A stretch of 64,000 nt of DNA from NCBI GenBank assembly GCA_964036045.1, contig OZ038386.1, positions 12,935,613 to 12,999,612 on the forward strand, written 5' to 3'. The position numbers and the translations under genes were made by a program. Below, piece after piece: positions 9,925-20,896 of the stretch; position 1 is the first letter of the stretch, and every line of letters starts with the position of its first letter. The notes below the pieces were generated by a model. It was not told the origin of the DNA and made no database searches. It worked only from the letters and a program-made list of their open reading frames with translations. The DNA is from Eutreptiella sp. 'Long Island Sound 2002'. Lineage: Eukaryota; Euglenozoa; Euglenophyceae; Eutreptiales; Eutreptiaceae.

Positions 9925-10480
9925 GTGCTTACCAAGGGGGGGGGGGTGAATTACGAGACCCGCACACTCAGAATGGGAAAACCCAGGGACACAGAATTGC
10001 CCCCCCCCCCAGGGAGGGGGGGGGGGTTGGACAGCCAACCATCCACCCAACCAGCCAGCCACCAAAGCACTACACAAGACAGGGGCATAGGACCAGTCTT
10101 CAGCAATTTCAGAAATTTTGTCGCATATGAGCAGTCTATTCAGCGACTTCACTGTCTGAGTCACATGATGAATCGGAGGAGCTTGAGCAATCTAAAGAAT
10201 CACCATCCTCATTTCAGTTGCATGCTTGGCACACTTGGCTTCACCAATTTGCTTGGGTGTTCGGAATGCTGGTCGCTTTTTGATGAAACCACCAAGCCCC
10301 CCAGCATGTTTTGAAGCGGCAACACGAGATTTGTGCTCGGTGGACTTCAAATGCTCCCGTCCAGCTTTCTCAAGGTCATCTAGAAATGGAGACTGCAACA
10401 GACAGACAGTGGGTAAAAAGGAAACCCCCCTAGAATCTAGAAACGCCCCACCCGCACAGGAGGGGGGCGGGGGGGCGACC
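9925..10480 (-). mobile_element. Repeat unit with zinc-finger exon and G/C-rich modules, copy 1
   Basis: On the minus strand this contains, in order, a G/C module, an exon-like zinc-finger tail (10192-10392), about 110 bases of spacer, and a second G/C module ending near 9925. The same order and sequence occur on the plus strand at 36339-37075. The modules share GGTTGGCTGTCCAACCCCCC and GTCTCGTAATTCACCCCCC pieces. Being duplicated, it is either a transposon or part of a duplicated gene; no transposase is seen. Confidence 0.55.
10192..10392 (-). CDS. Zinc-finger-like exon fragment (EHLKSxEHKSR family)
   Basis: The frame starts right after a good splice acceptor (TGTCTGTTGCAG) and encodes DDLEKAGREHLKSTEHKSRV, then a Lys-rich tail. 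HLKSTEH fits the His-x5-His half of U1-type or hAT/BED-like zinc fingers. The related copy at 36480 also shows a CxxC just upstream (HCLLCEFGHY), giving a C2H2 pattern. An adjacent frame continues as a Ser/Asp-rich tail (DCSSSSDSSCDSDSEVAE), so this copy is probably frameshifted. The function is unknown; a DNA- or RNA-binding domain of a transposon or nuclear protein is likely. Confidence 0.4.
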   Translation of the reverse strand, partial: SPFLDDLEKAGREHLKSTEHKSRVAASKHAGGLGGFIKKRPAFRTPKQIGEAKCAKHATEMRMVIL

Positions 10481-12368
10481 TAGGGGACCCGAGTCCTTCT
10501 GTGCTATTTATGAGATCAAGCATCTGTCAAAATCTTGGATGCTCGCGTAAAGGCGGTAGGGGGTTACTGGGTGAGGGCTGGGTTGCGCCACTCCATCCCT
10601 TCTACCCACGCCGCACTATCTACAAGAGGCCCATGCACAACATTGAGTTGGAGGTGAGGTTCGGTGCCGACTAGGTAGTCACCTCTGTGTTGCCTGTGCC
10701 CTATCCTTCTGCACAGTCAGAACCTCTTTGAAGGGTTCAGATTTATGTGTGCTCTACAGATGCTCTGCCTGGCCAGGGCGCAAAAGAGCCCGGCTGACGT
10801 TCTAATCTCCCTCCTCCTCCATCATCTCTTGCGGTGTGGTCGGTAGTGGCAAAGGGTGGGTGTGGTGAGTTAGGGCCCCTTTGCTTTGCTGCTGGCGGTG
10901 TGGGCGGGATGTGCGGGGACTGCTGTGTTGCTGGGCAGAGCTTTGTGTGCTCTGTAGTAGAGCAGTTACATTTATGCAAGGGCGCTGTGCACCCAGTGGC
11001 TGGCCTCTTCCTAGGGCAGAGGGTTCCTTACCCTGTGATGTCCTCTGTGGCGGCAGTGCCTGATGCCTCGTGGACTGGGGGGGGTGGGGGGTGGGGGGCT
11101 TGCAGTGCGCATGTATGTAGTTGTGACCAACAGGGCATATACATGTGTGTGCGCGTGTGCGTGTGTCAGTCCGAGCCCCTCATCCCCCGCTCCTTCTGTG
11201 CTCTCACCAGTGCTCATGTCCTCCTCATGGCTGGACTCAGGCCTCCCATTGAGTAGAAGGGGCGTTTTTTGCAACTTTGCAGTCCTGTCCTTGGTAATAT
11301 GTAGGCCCGGTGCAGACAGGAATCTTGCACCTGCCCTTGGAAGGTAGTCCCAAGAGGGGTAGTGGTGGTTGCAGGTGGTTCCCTTGGCATTCCTGGCACT
11401 TGTGTGTGTGTTTGTGGCAGTGCTCGTGCTCGGCTGTGTGCATGCGCGCGCGCATGTTTGGCGGGCATTGAATTCGGATTTTCGGAATGCAGGTTGCACT
11501 AATGCCGCCCAGGCCTGCAATGGCAAAAACAGGACCACAAAGGCGATCGTGAAGGACCTCACCAACAGATGGTACCCTGACTGCACAATCCCAGTTTGTG
11601 AGACCGAACCACCATGGCGCCTGGGGGCCTTCCGCCTGTCCCTACCAATGCAGCCGTGCCGTGAGGCCACCATGCCGTGTGGATGGGTCTGGGGCACCAC
11701 AATGCAGCCCTCAGCCAAGCCTTCACTTGAGGTCGGCAGTTAAGAAGATGGAGATTTGGTGGGAGGCAAATGGAGCCTCACACTCTCCGTCGCGGGGAGG
11801 GGGATAGGGGCGTAAAAAGTCTGTACATTGTGTTATTGTTGAGAAACCCATATTGTTTGGCGAACGCTGAGGGATGCAACATAGGACATAACATAACATC
11901 GTGCGTTGTGCGGCGGTGCTCAGCAACGGCTCATTGCATCTGGTTTGCGACATTATGGTCAGCGGCTCCTCATGATCGGGGGCGGATCAGGTTCAATAAA
12001 TGCTGTTTGGGGACCATGTGGTACAACCAGATACAGTGCCTTGTCCTTTGTGTGACTTGCCTTCGTTCATCGAGGTCGTGTGGGAGAGGATGGTGTCTAT
12101 CCAAGGGGACGGTGGGGTGGGGGGGGGGGGGTATAAAAGCTGAGTGAGTATGCCGGTTGGTACTTCCGGTGTCCGCACTGGTTTGAGTTTCTAGAAACAA
12201 ATTGTCTCCATTGCCTGTCCTAAGCCACTGTGGAAAAACATTCTTACCCGGTGAGGGGTTGAGTCGGTGGGTGGGACAATTGGGGAGGGGTGGGGCAAAA
12301 TGTGTAGAAGCGGCGGGGCGACGGGGCAGGACTGGGGAACGCAGCTCTGCAGTCGCGTCCTTATATAC
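10481..12368. other. No confirmed gene; region downstream of the BCKDHA exons
   Basis: The last exons of the BCKDHA gene (C-terminal roughly 100 residues) should lie here or further left, but I could not identify them. A G tract precedes TATAAAAG near 12117-12138. Long open frames on the minus strand (11011-11718) are Arg/Thr/His-rich and look noncoding. Confidence 0.4.
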
Positions 12369-12597
12369 CGTGTGGAATCATCGGATGTAGAATGATGACC
12401 CCCACGGTATGTCATGGCCTCGATCAGCACCGGGGCTTTGTGCTGGAGAATCAGGGCTCGCGCCTTCTGCACGGCCACGTAGCAGGCCATGATGTCGTTG
12501 CCGTCCACGCGCAGGCACCGCATGCCGTACCCCAGGCCTCGCCCGTAGATGCCATCGCCCTTGTACTGTTCCGTCGCGGGCGTGGAGATCGCGAAAC
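12369..12597 (-). CDS. BCKDHA: BCKDHA exon: substrate/phosphorylation-loop region
   Basis: The acceptor CACACGGCAG precedes GTTTCGCG, completing the Gly codon started in the previous exon. The donor is GTATAT after ACACG. It encodes [19 protein letters not shown]-like [11 protein letters not shown], and [17 protein letters not shown]. The Ser residues in this loop are the regulated phosphosites in animal homologues; regulation here is inference. Confidence 0.92.
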
Positions 12598-13299
12598 CTG
12601 CCGTGTGGCAGCAAAGCGGGCACACGGCGAGCCCAACAGGAAACCAACGCCCGTTTCCACCAACAAAGCAACGGGCATTTGTTTTGTCTCGCAATCAATG
12701 TCACTGACTGTCTTTTTTTGGCACGGTGGGTTTGCCTACCGAAGATTGCATTGACTCCAAAAGATCAAAGTTCATGGAAGGATGGCCGCTTTAGACTCTG
12801 GACAGGCAGCGCACGCCACACCCTGGACAGAAACGAGAGGGGGGGTTGAACATAAGGGAGCATCTTATTCAACTGGCACACTGTTGGCATCATTTGGCCC
12901 AAAAGACATGCAAATGGAACTCAGGCTACTTGTACAACTACAGCGGCCGCAAAGTACCCCATATTCCACCTGCAAATTCACTTATTGATCTTCGGGGCAA
13001 CCCACACACATCGCAATGAAGGCAAACCGTTGTTCCGGCAGACAAACAGCGTCTGGCAGCCCAAAGTAGAGGCAAAATTCATCCCAGCGTGGGTATCCCC
13101 TTCACTTGCTGCACCCTCTCCAAAGAAGCAGCAAACGATCCGATCTTGGCCCTCCAATCTGAAGGCGTAGCCAGCCCCTAAGTGTGAGTTGGTGCACTTT
13201 GGGTTCGTGGCTGGTAGCTGAGGGGAATACTAGGCTACGGTTGGGTCAGAGGCAGGCCTGGTGTGTCCTCCATGTGCATGCGCGCGCACACACACACAC

Positions 13300-13390
<91 letters not shown>

Positions 13391-14040
13391 TGAGACATGC
13401 GACAGACAAGCATCATGTCAAAGTAGCCGGAGCGTACTTCGCGTTGCCAATTATGTGTCAAGAAAAACAGGCACTTGGCGCCTTTATGCAAGGAGGGGAA
13501 GAGGGTATAGTTCAGCAGCTCCAGTGTGCAGCCCGCATGCAGCGTAGCGGTGCAGCACCTGGTGGGTTGTCAGGGGTGGTCAGACCCTCGCTGCCCACCC
13601 ACCCTTGCTACACACATGCGCACACACGCACGCAAGCACGTGCACCACACACACACGTGGAGGAACCACAACACACCACAACAAAGCAGTAGAGCGGGGG
13701 AAAAGAAAACTCCTCGGGAGCTGCAGAGCGCCCTGGACGTCTTTAGTTCTGTAATGGAGAAGAAAGCAGGCACTGCTGCACCAAGGTACAGCAGTCCTGC
13801 TGGCCATCTTGGCCCTGCAGAGCAAGAAAAGCCTGCTGGTGCCCCCAGCCCCCTCCTCTCACAGAGCAAGGTATCTACAGGTGTGGTGTCACGTCAATCA
13901 TTTCGCCGAACCACACATGAGTAGTGATGAACAGGGTATGCTTCTCAGGCATTGGTCGGGCCAATGATCCGTTCTCACTGTATCCACAATGTAACATTTA
14001 CAATCAAGCATGTACAGGCACGCACACATGCACACATGCA

Positions 14041-14084
<44 letters not shown>

Positions 14085-17000
14085 GCAAATTAGCCCAACA
14101 CTCATCCCGATGCAGTGAAATACAAGCACAAAGCAACCCAGGGACTTATCAACATCGAACCCCAGTGCATGCACCACTCCCGTTGGGATAAAGGTGTCCA
14201 TTGCTCACGATGGCACATGCGAGCTTTGTGGATGGAGCTTGGAGGTGACATAAACAGCGCGAATTCGCCCCCCCCCTACCCTGGAGGTAGGGGGGCGCTA
14301 CGGGGGGTAATGGGGGGGTTTACGGGGGGGAGGGTAGGGGGGGGGGCGTAGTGGGGAGGGGTTATTGGTGCACACAAGAAGGCGGTGAATAGTCTGTAGC
14401 CGCAGTCTGCCACATGTAGACACGGTCTTCTAATTGTAGACACTGTCGGCATGTTGTAGACGCGAAGTGCCAATACTTGGGAAGGGCCCAAAGGCCCCGT
14501 TCTCCAAAAAATGGTCCGCCAACGTCCACCAATGGTGCTTACCAGTGCACCCGTGCACGTCTCTCGAGCGGGCGAATCGAGCGAGGAAGGTGTATTGGTG
14601 CGGGTCTCGAGCGAGCGAAGCAAGCAAGGAAAGTGGAGCAGTGCAAGTGCGAGCGAGTGAAGCAAGCGAGGAAGGTGCATGATACGGGGGGTACAGGGGG
14701 GTATGGGGGGAATATGGGGAGGTTATGGGGGGGGGGTACAGGGGGGGGGGGGTATGGGGGGAGGGGGTATGGGGGGGGGGGCAACTTTGTGCCGACGATC
14801 AAGGTGAAATCTACCACAAAAATGTGAACAAGCAATTTCTCCAAGATTGCCCGTCTAGTTTTGGTCACCACGGGGTGCTAATGCCCTACAACATGCCACA
14901 GGCGCACCTGCAGCACGCGCTTGTAGTGTGCCATCTAGACATTTCTGCCACTAGTATGGATGTGTGATGGGCAGATGTTTGGGGCCCATCTCTCTTTTGT
15001 GGAGAGCTATGGTGCGAACAACTCAATGCGTGCACACCCATAGGTGTGGGCACAATGTGCACATCTGAGAGATGTTTGACCCTATTAGCAGTTGGCCTGT
15101 ACAAGGGTAAACAACCAAATTGGCCGAACGGCTTTGGGAGGAGCCGTTAGTACTTCGGAGGAAGGTTTTACACCTTCTTCGGACTTGGAGGATTTAGTCC
15201 AAACTAGAGGCACCCAAGAATCGCCAAGGTGTGCAAAGGTGCCTAACCTTTCCATTGACCCAGCAATAGAATGAGGTGGGCCATGCAGAACCCAAACCCC
15301 AATAATTCGAATATCACACAAAAGCATTCCAACTGAGGAAAAAGACAACCATGTGTCCAAGCTGAACGTAAAAACATCTGAAGTCCCACACCATCCTCAA
15401 AGGAGACAAGAGTATCAACTTTGTTAGTGGCAAAGTCCAGGTCCACACAAACCAAGACCACACCATAGTTCATTGTCCTTCCAACACCTTTGCTCGGATG
15501 GATGATATGTCATAAAACTACCCAGAAAATCTATACTCCCGCCATTAACCACACACCTGCCACCCCCCCCCCCCTCCCCATCCCACCTCTGGGCACATTG
15601 TTTTTCAAAAAAGGCACTCAACGAGCAAAAATGAACACATGAGCATTTTCCTCTTGATCAACCAGCCCCACACACAGCCACCCGTTTCATAAATATGGCA
15701 AAGAGGTTTGGAAGAATTTTGCCCTCACGTGGACAACAGAGTCTATTGCTCCCTTTGATGCTCTCAAGAAGGCCATACTGTCTTTTGCAACTTTCCACTA
15801 GGTGGACTTTGTCCAATGCTTCGTCATGTCCTACAATGTAAATGAATGCACAGTGGAGCCGGCCCTCCAACAATTGGAAGAGGAACACATTTGTCTTTGC
15901 TCTTGCCTTGTTGCGTTTTCCTCACGGCAATTGAGCAAGAGCCAATTAAATTGGACTCACATTAATCAGAGTGTGATGCCGTGTAGTGGCTTTGCTCAAA
16001 TGGCGCACTTTGATTGGCTCGAACCCCATGAAGTTTCAACCCATCACCAAAGCAGAATTGGGCGACAGAAGACCTCAAAATGTTAATGGTCCCTCCCTAC
16101 ACCAAGCTCACAGGCTTTTCTCCAATGGACCCGAAGTCAAATATCTTCCTCGCCTTACTCACCCGGATCCATTTTTGCGAGTTGTGTGTAAACGCCCACC
16201 ACCTTTCAAGGCACCAACATTGACTGTCAGCAGTGCATGGTATACAATCCCATGCCCAAGCTGTGTTCTATGTGGAGGCAGCACGTCTAGCAACAAGCCG
16301 TGGGCAGAGATGGTGCTCGGACAAGGATGCGGTGGGGAGCACATGTTGCATGCTGTCATTCACTTTTATTAAAGGGCATGGACATATTGTGTCCACAATG
16401 CCTGACCCATCCAGTGCTTGGGGAAGGATACCTGCAGCCTGAGGAAGTTGGGTAGCCAACGGGGATGACACCGTCTGGAAATGGTACTCGGGGGACCCAT
16501 AATGAATTGGCATCTGTCGGGCTTTGCCTTTGTCCTGCAAATGGGGGAGATGGGCCATGGGTTGTCAGAAGGTGTCCCACCAAAAGCCGGACATAGACGG
16601 TTATTGTGCCATCTATTGCGCATGAATGGCCGATTTCACCCAATCCTGCACATCAATGGGCAGAGCAGGCTTGGCAAAACCGGTGACACAACACGTAATG
16701 GGAGGGGAAAATTTGTCACCATTTTTTCTCCCTTGTTTCCCTCTTTTGAATGACCTCAAGAGGGCGACAACCAAGGCATTGGTCGTTTGCATCATTGGGA
16801 CATTTACGAGGCCCTTGCCCCTGCCTGTGCCTAGTCTTTCCCTGTTGGTACTGGTGCAGGGCATTTGTGGGGGGGACCGGCGTAGGAGGCCATTGGTGGA
16901 TTTGGGGCTGTCGACGGTCGAGGGCTGTCATGGCAAGGCGGATACAAATTTGGCGATCTACAGATGTACAGATGTACAAAATTTCCAATTTTCACCCCTT

Positions 17001-19063
17001 CAGTTTTGGAAGTCAAGAGATTACAGGAAGAACAGCACATGACGACATGACAGCTACAGAACGTCAAATGTTCAAGTTTTGCGCAACTAGAGGAACTAAA
17101 CGCATGATACTCCACACCCTTCCATTCCACGAATCAATCTCCAACAGCTCCCAGGTTTTTTGGGGGTTGGATGCACCCCGCCTGTCACTATTTACCCTCA
17201 TCACCCCTGTTCACCATCAATGACCTTCGTTAACGACAGCAAACACCACGGATTGCACAGCTTTGCAAAAGCATCCGGAAGCAGATTCGTCAGACAACGA
17301 TGATTCGGTCAGCAGCCTGTCCAGCAACATTTAACACGGAGGAAAATGCCCAGCGGGGAGGCATTTCACACGCAAAACGGACGTCTGGGAGCATGAAACT
17401 CTTCGGGGGCAGTCCCGACATCCAGGGGCGCCTTTCTGGTGACGTGGACGAAGGTGCGTGCAGAAGAGGTGCCCCAGGTCTCAAGCTCAATCCCAGCCCC
17501 AGAATGTGGATAAGGTCACATACCTTCACGGTTCCCATGCACTGCGCTAGCATATCTTTGATGGGATAGTCTCTGTACAGCAGAACCCCTGATGACCATA
17601 AGCGCATGAAGGGCGCCCCCACATTGGGGTGTGGGTGTTTGGCAAAAGCAGAATGTTGCGGGAATGTTGGATTGATGTGGTTTGCAGAATATTCACAAGG
17701 TTTGGCGAAGGGGCTGCAGAAGTTGAGGATGGCCTGCGTACAACACGTAACAACCAGTCAAAGGCACCATCACCATTTTCTGAGGTTTGCCCAGGAAGGT
17801 GCCAAAGAGGTGCCAAAGAAGTGCCTCGGGGCCTTGGTGATTTCTGTGCGGCAACCTGCAGCACTGTTTCTGAACAGTGAATCAGTCGCTGCCTGTTCGA
17901 AGCACGCTTGCACTGGACTTGGATTCCAAACATGCATGCCCATTTATTTTACTCCATGAGCACCGTACCTGCTTCACGATATTGAGCGTAAACCATATCA
18001 GTAAAGTTCAGAGCAGCAGCAGTACCAGTGATCACACCCTCCTCCCCAAACTGCGTCAAATGGAACGATACACGGCCCTGTAGAAATGAGGAACCGAGGC
18101 AGTGCTGTTTGTGCACTGTAGATACAGTTGGCAGGAGGACCGTTGGTGCGGAGCAAATGCTGCACAAAAAGCTTTGCACGTGAGACGGGATGTATGGGCA
18201 TGCGTATTCCGACAGCCGACAGGGATGACTGAAAACGCAATGTACTTGCGGCACCAGACATCCATACACGATCAGTATCCACGATCCAGAAGTGTCCATG
18301 TTTTAGTAAAGTACCCCTAGACAAGTATGCGTGCGCTTTTCGCCAGCCTTTAATCTAGTTTCTTCTCCACAGCCTTCAAATGCGTAGCACCGAGATAGTA
18401 TGGAGAAGTGCAGCGGGTATTGATCGAATAATGTGTATTTCATGCGGAGTAGTTTGAGCCTTACAACAAAAGGGAGTGTAAATACAACCTCAGCCCGGCC
18501 GGGGGCTTTCGGTAGCAAAGAGGATGAGAGGTGGGAAAGCACACATCACGCACAGATGCTCCCTACAGCCGTCCAATCACAAAAGTAAAATCGAGAGACA
18601 CGGTCGTACTAGGCTAACCGATGGCAGGTTGCTGTTTAGGGGCGTGTTGCCAAATCTGTCCGGTGTCAGGGACCCAGGGTGCCTCGAAAAGACAAGAACC
18701 ATAATGGAAAGGGCGGATACAGGAGTGGGGCTAACCGGCGAGTGTCTGAGGATTTCCGATGTTGATCCGACAAGAACCATAATGGAAAAGGCGGGAACAA
18801 GAGTGGGGCTAACCGGCGAGTGTCTGAGGATTTCCGTTGTTGATCCATGTTGCTAGGGTGCTACCTGTCTTTGTGCATCATACAAGACAATATCCATCAT
18901 GTTGGACCGCACCATGCCCTCCATCAGCTTGCGGCACTGGTCTCTGCTCAAATCAGGCATGCACGCAGGATTCACCACGTTTCCTTCGATGTCCAAAATA
19001 CGAAACAACGGAGTGGCCCCTTTCAAAGAAGCAGGACAGATTGGGATTTTCTCCAGGAAGCAA
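12369..19063 (-). CDS. BCKDHA: Branched-chain 2-oxoacid dehydrogenase E1 subunit alpha, spliced gene (partial)
   Basis: The product is the thiamine-diphosphate E1 alpha subunit of the mitochondrial complex that oxidatively decarboxylates the oxoacids of Leu, Ile and Val. Six exons join in phase with GT-AG introns: 18865-19063, 17969-18077, 17524-17588, 16432-16534, 13028-13177 and 12369-12597. They encode, in order, [10 protein letters not shown] and [62 protein letters not shown] and [13 protein letters not shown]; the diphosphate-binding [11 protein letters not shown] and CRNN; and [14 protein letters not shown] and [10 protein letters not shown], the phosphorylation loop. HHSTSDDS and QYREAG distinguish it from pyruvate dehydrogenase E1 alpha. 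A probable presequence exon lies at 21899-22094. The C-terminal exons were not found. Introns reach 3.25 kb and contain repeats. The exons have no stops, so the gene looks functional. Confidence 0.92.
13028..13177 (-). CDS. BCKDHA: BCKDHA exon: thiamine-diphosphate-binding region
   Basis: This exon lies between acceptor CACACTTAG and donor GTTTGC (a weaker donor). It encodes [20 protein letters not shown] followed by GAASEGD and ends with CRNN. The GEG...NN spacing fits the diphosphate-binding motif of E1 enzymes. It is too short to appear as a normal open frame and was found by matching the expected protein order. Confidence 0.9.
13287..13392. repeat. (CACATA)n microsatellite
   Basis: About 106 bases of CACATA hexamer with a short CA lead-in, inside the large BCKDHA intron. 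Tyr-Val or Ile-His ORFs here are artefacts. Confidence 0.97.
14044..14083. repeat. (CA)n microsatellite
   Basis: Nineteen or so CA dinucleotides, in the same intron as the CACATA array. Confidence 0.97.
14265..14352. repeat. G-rich block 1
   Basis: A C9 run is followed by repeated runs of 5-10 G separated by TA, TAA or TTTAC. On the gene (minus) strand it is C-rich. The plus strand has many G-quadruplex-compatible runs. Confidence 0.9.
14573..14680. repeat. About 42-bp tandem repeat, three units
   Basis: Three successive units start with CGAGCGRGYGAA and contain AAGCRAGGAARGTG, at roughly 14573, 14614 and 14652. They lie between the two G-rich blocks. Confidence 0.75.
14683..14783. repeat. 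G-rich block 2, (GGGGGGTAT/TACA)n
   Basis: G runs of 6-12 are separated by TAC, TAT or AAT over about 100 bases. Six or more runs make G-quadruplex formation plausible. Confidence 0.9.
16432..16534 (-). CDS. BCKDHA: BCKDHA exon: [11 protein letters not shown] region
   Basis: Acceptor CCCATTTGCAG, donor GTATCC. It encodes [19 protein letters not shown] and [13 protein letters not shown], among the most conserved segments of the family. Codon phase matches both neighbouring exons. Confidence 0.93.
17524..17588 (-). CDS. BCKDHA: BCKDHA exon: RDYP region (65 bases)
   Basis: Acceptor TGGTCATCAG, donor GTATGT. With one base from the previous exon it encodes [20 protein letters not shown], then VK. 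It is short, but phase and conservation make it secure. Confidence 0.93.
17969..18077 (-). CDS. BCKDHA: BCKDHA exon: FGEEG region
   Basis: Acceptor CATTTCTACAG, donor GTACGG. It encodes [20 protein letters not shown] and ends at the QYREAG motif. Confidence 0.93.
18691..18846. repeat. 78-bp tandem duplication
   Basis: Two direct copies starting GACAAGAACC at 18691 and 18769 differ at about six positions. It lies in the BCKDHA intron just downstream of the exon ending at 18865. Confidence 0.9.
18865..19063 (-). CDS. BCKDHA: BCKDHA exon: N-terminal part of mature protein
   Basis: Acceptor TTCTCCCAG, donor GTAGCA. It encodes [34 protein letters not shown] and [14 protein letters not shown]. 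This corresponds to the family's yRvlDxxG and MxxlDxxLyeaQRQ segments. The first base completes a codon from an upstream exon. Confidence 0.9.
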
Positions 19064-19101
19064 CTGGGAGAACAAGTTGTAGTTGCACTACACTCGCTAT
19101 C

Positions 19102-19137
19102 TTTCTCTCTCTCTCTCCCTCTCTCTCTCTCTCTCTA
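19102..19137. repeat. (CT)n microsatellite
   Basis: Pure CT/TC run with one CCC interruption, just upstream of a BCKDHA exon acceptor. Confidence 0.95.
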
Positions 19138-20245
19138 AGATTGGCAATGGTGTTGCAACACGGCATGGGGCTAAGGGGGGCGGCAATAGCGTGGCATTGC
19201 CACTAGTCGATCCCTTTGGATTCTTCGTTGGTGTGGTACTTGTACGAACGAGGTAGCACAACAAAGGAAAGAAGAGGGAAAGAGAAGCGCGGTCACCAAA
19301 GCCATGCACTAGTAAAATGGTACTCAAAATTGCTCAAAGGACCACGAAGACGAAATGATTGGAATAGTCAAGCTTGGCAACGACATGCACACACCAATCA
19401 ACAACATCTAATCCCGCCCCGCACCCCAACAAAGACCAACGACCCGAATCGGGAACCGACAATAGCCTAACCTTCACAATCGAGATCGTTGGTGCTGAGA
19501 GGCGTCATGTGGGGATGGGAGTTGCACCATATGTGGAGTGTTTTTGCATGGTTGGGGTGTGCTCATGCCGTTGCAACGCTTCCATCCGGAATGGCTTCTT
19601 CTAGCCGCCTTGCCTACGTCCGCACCCCACGGTCCAACAAAACCCACGGTTAGAGGCCACGTGCAAGGGAAAGATGGTGCGCATGGTGCAAGTATGCCTT
19701 TGAGAGGTTTTGACGGTGTGAAATCGAAGTGGCAAGGCCTCAAAGGGTTAGGTGCCCTTTGTGCATCCTGCAATGGGCGAGCACAAGTACAAAACTCCTC
19801 AGACAAACACAGCCATGCCCATGAGGCGAGTGCAAACAAACAATGCAACAGTGGACAAGATGTTCTGGTGGCCCAAGGTTAGGCTGATTGCCCTCGGCAC
19901 GCAAATACATACGGACAACAACGACATTTCATCATCGCTAGGCACCTGTGGTCTCGGGCACACACCATCGTCGACCCGTGCCGCCCATGGATCCTGTCTA
20001 GTCTTGTTTCGTGTGGCACCAAACCCGCCTTTCGTTTCCAGAGCATTGGTGGTTGCCCTGTCTGACACGCTTTCTGCGGAAGTATAACCTTCTGCAGGTG
20101 TTTTCCCTGGGATCTGTTCCCACGTGGGTTCGGGAGGGCAAACGGGCGGCAGTGACCAGCGGCTCGGGAGTGGTTTCATCTCAAGATGTTTCTGCGCATG
20201 TTGTGCAGTCCCATTGATTTGTGGTGCCAGTGTGCGTGCTTTGTG

Positions 20246-20896
20246 TTAGGTGACATATATACACTGCACGCATGGCCCTGTGTGAACACACAGTCGGTGA
20301 TCTTCGAAATAAATCAGGTTGAGTGTGGTATCGGGGTAAGAGTGCCAGCCTATGCCCCAGAGGAGGGAGCGAAAATTAGCCTGCACATCCTCAATGGGAC
20401 CTGCATACCACAGTGACTTGAGAAACAGGGACGGCAGCATGGACGCCAGTGTAGAGCTCGCATTGGCTGAGCAGGCTGGGACCCACCTGAGCCACTCGCC
20501 CAGCTCAGCACCCTCAGCGATGTCCTAGATGACCCCTTTCCTGGTCAAAGAGAAGCCCAGGGGGAGGGGTTTCCACGAGCACTCTCCCCAGGACACCTGT
20601 AAAGCTGTAGGTTCCTATTTCAGGGGAACTCCATACAAACAATCCTGAACACGAGGGAACAGGGCAGGATGTATATTCATAAAAATGATGTAAATGTTGT
20701 CACGAAAACGTGAGAAAAGAATTCCTGGGCTGGTGGACACAGGGCCAGCCGGGTCGGACGGGCGCGTCGCCCACCCCCACCACCCTCGACGGGCCTCGCT
20801 AACCACGAAGTCCATAGGGTCCAGCTCCCGAAAGAACTCGCAAAGCCGCGCCCTGTCTCGGGGGGGTCCAACTAGCCAACAAAACTCCAACGACAT
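20246..20896 (-). pseudogene. RT-like retroelement ORF, broken by two stops
   Basis: One minus-strand frame runs through the whole interval with only two stops (near 20612 and 20540). It contains CWLVGPPRDRARLCEFFREL, ILFSRFRDNIYIIF and CLYGVPLK-stop-EPTALQVSWGE, then SLFLKSLWYAGPIEDVQANF. The R-F-x-D-N-x-Y pattern followed by a L-Y-G-x-P segment resembles the catalytic-loop region of reverse-transcriptase-like ORFs found as dispersed copies in protist genomes; the exact clade is not determined. Both stops are TAG where Trp (TGG) fits. It probably lies in an intron of the BCKDHA gene, same strand. Confidence 0.5.

Larger units (their letters stand above)
13178..16431 (-). other. Large BCKDHA intron rich in simple repeats
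   Basis: This 3.25-kb intron carries a CACATA array, a CA array, two G-rich blocks and a 42-bp tandem triplication, each listed separately. Small open frames on both strands (for example 15802-16372 plus) have no recognisable domain. The boundaries are the donor GTATCC and the acceptor CACACTTAG read on the minus strand. Confidence 0.8.

Noticed and set aside
11011-11718. 235-aa minus-strand ORF in the expected place of the BCKDHA C-terminus
   Set aside because: No similarity to the expected C-terminal segment; Thr/Ala/His-rich from simple sequence.
13184-13547. Tyr-Val / Ile-His repeat proteins
   Set aside because: They are translations of the (CACATA)n microsatellite in an intron.
13287-14083. 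CRISPR-like array
   Set aside because: Repeats are short simple sequences without spacers, in a eukaryotic intron.
12369-19063. Pyruvate dehydrogenase E1 alpha
   Set aside because: [14 protein letters not shown] and the IHYGSPE segments are those of the branched-chain enzyme.
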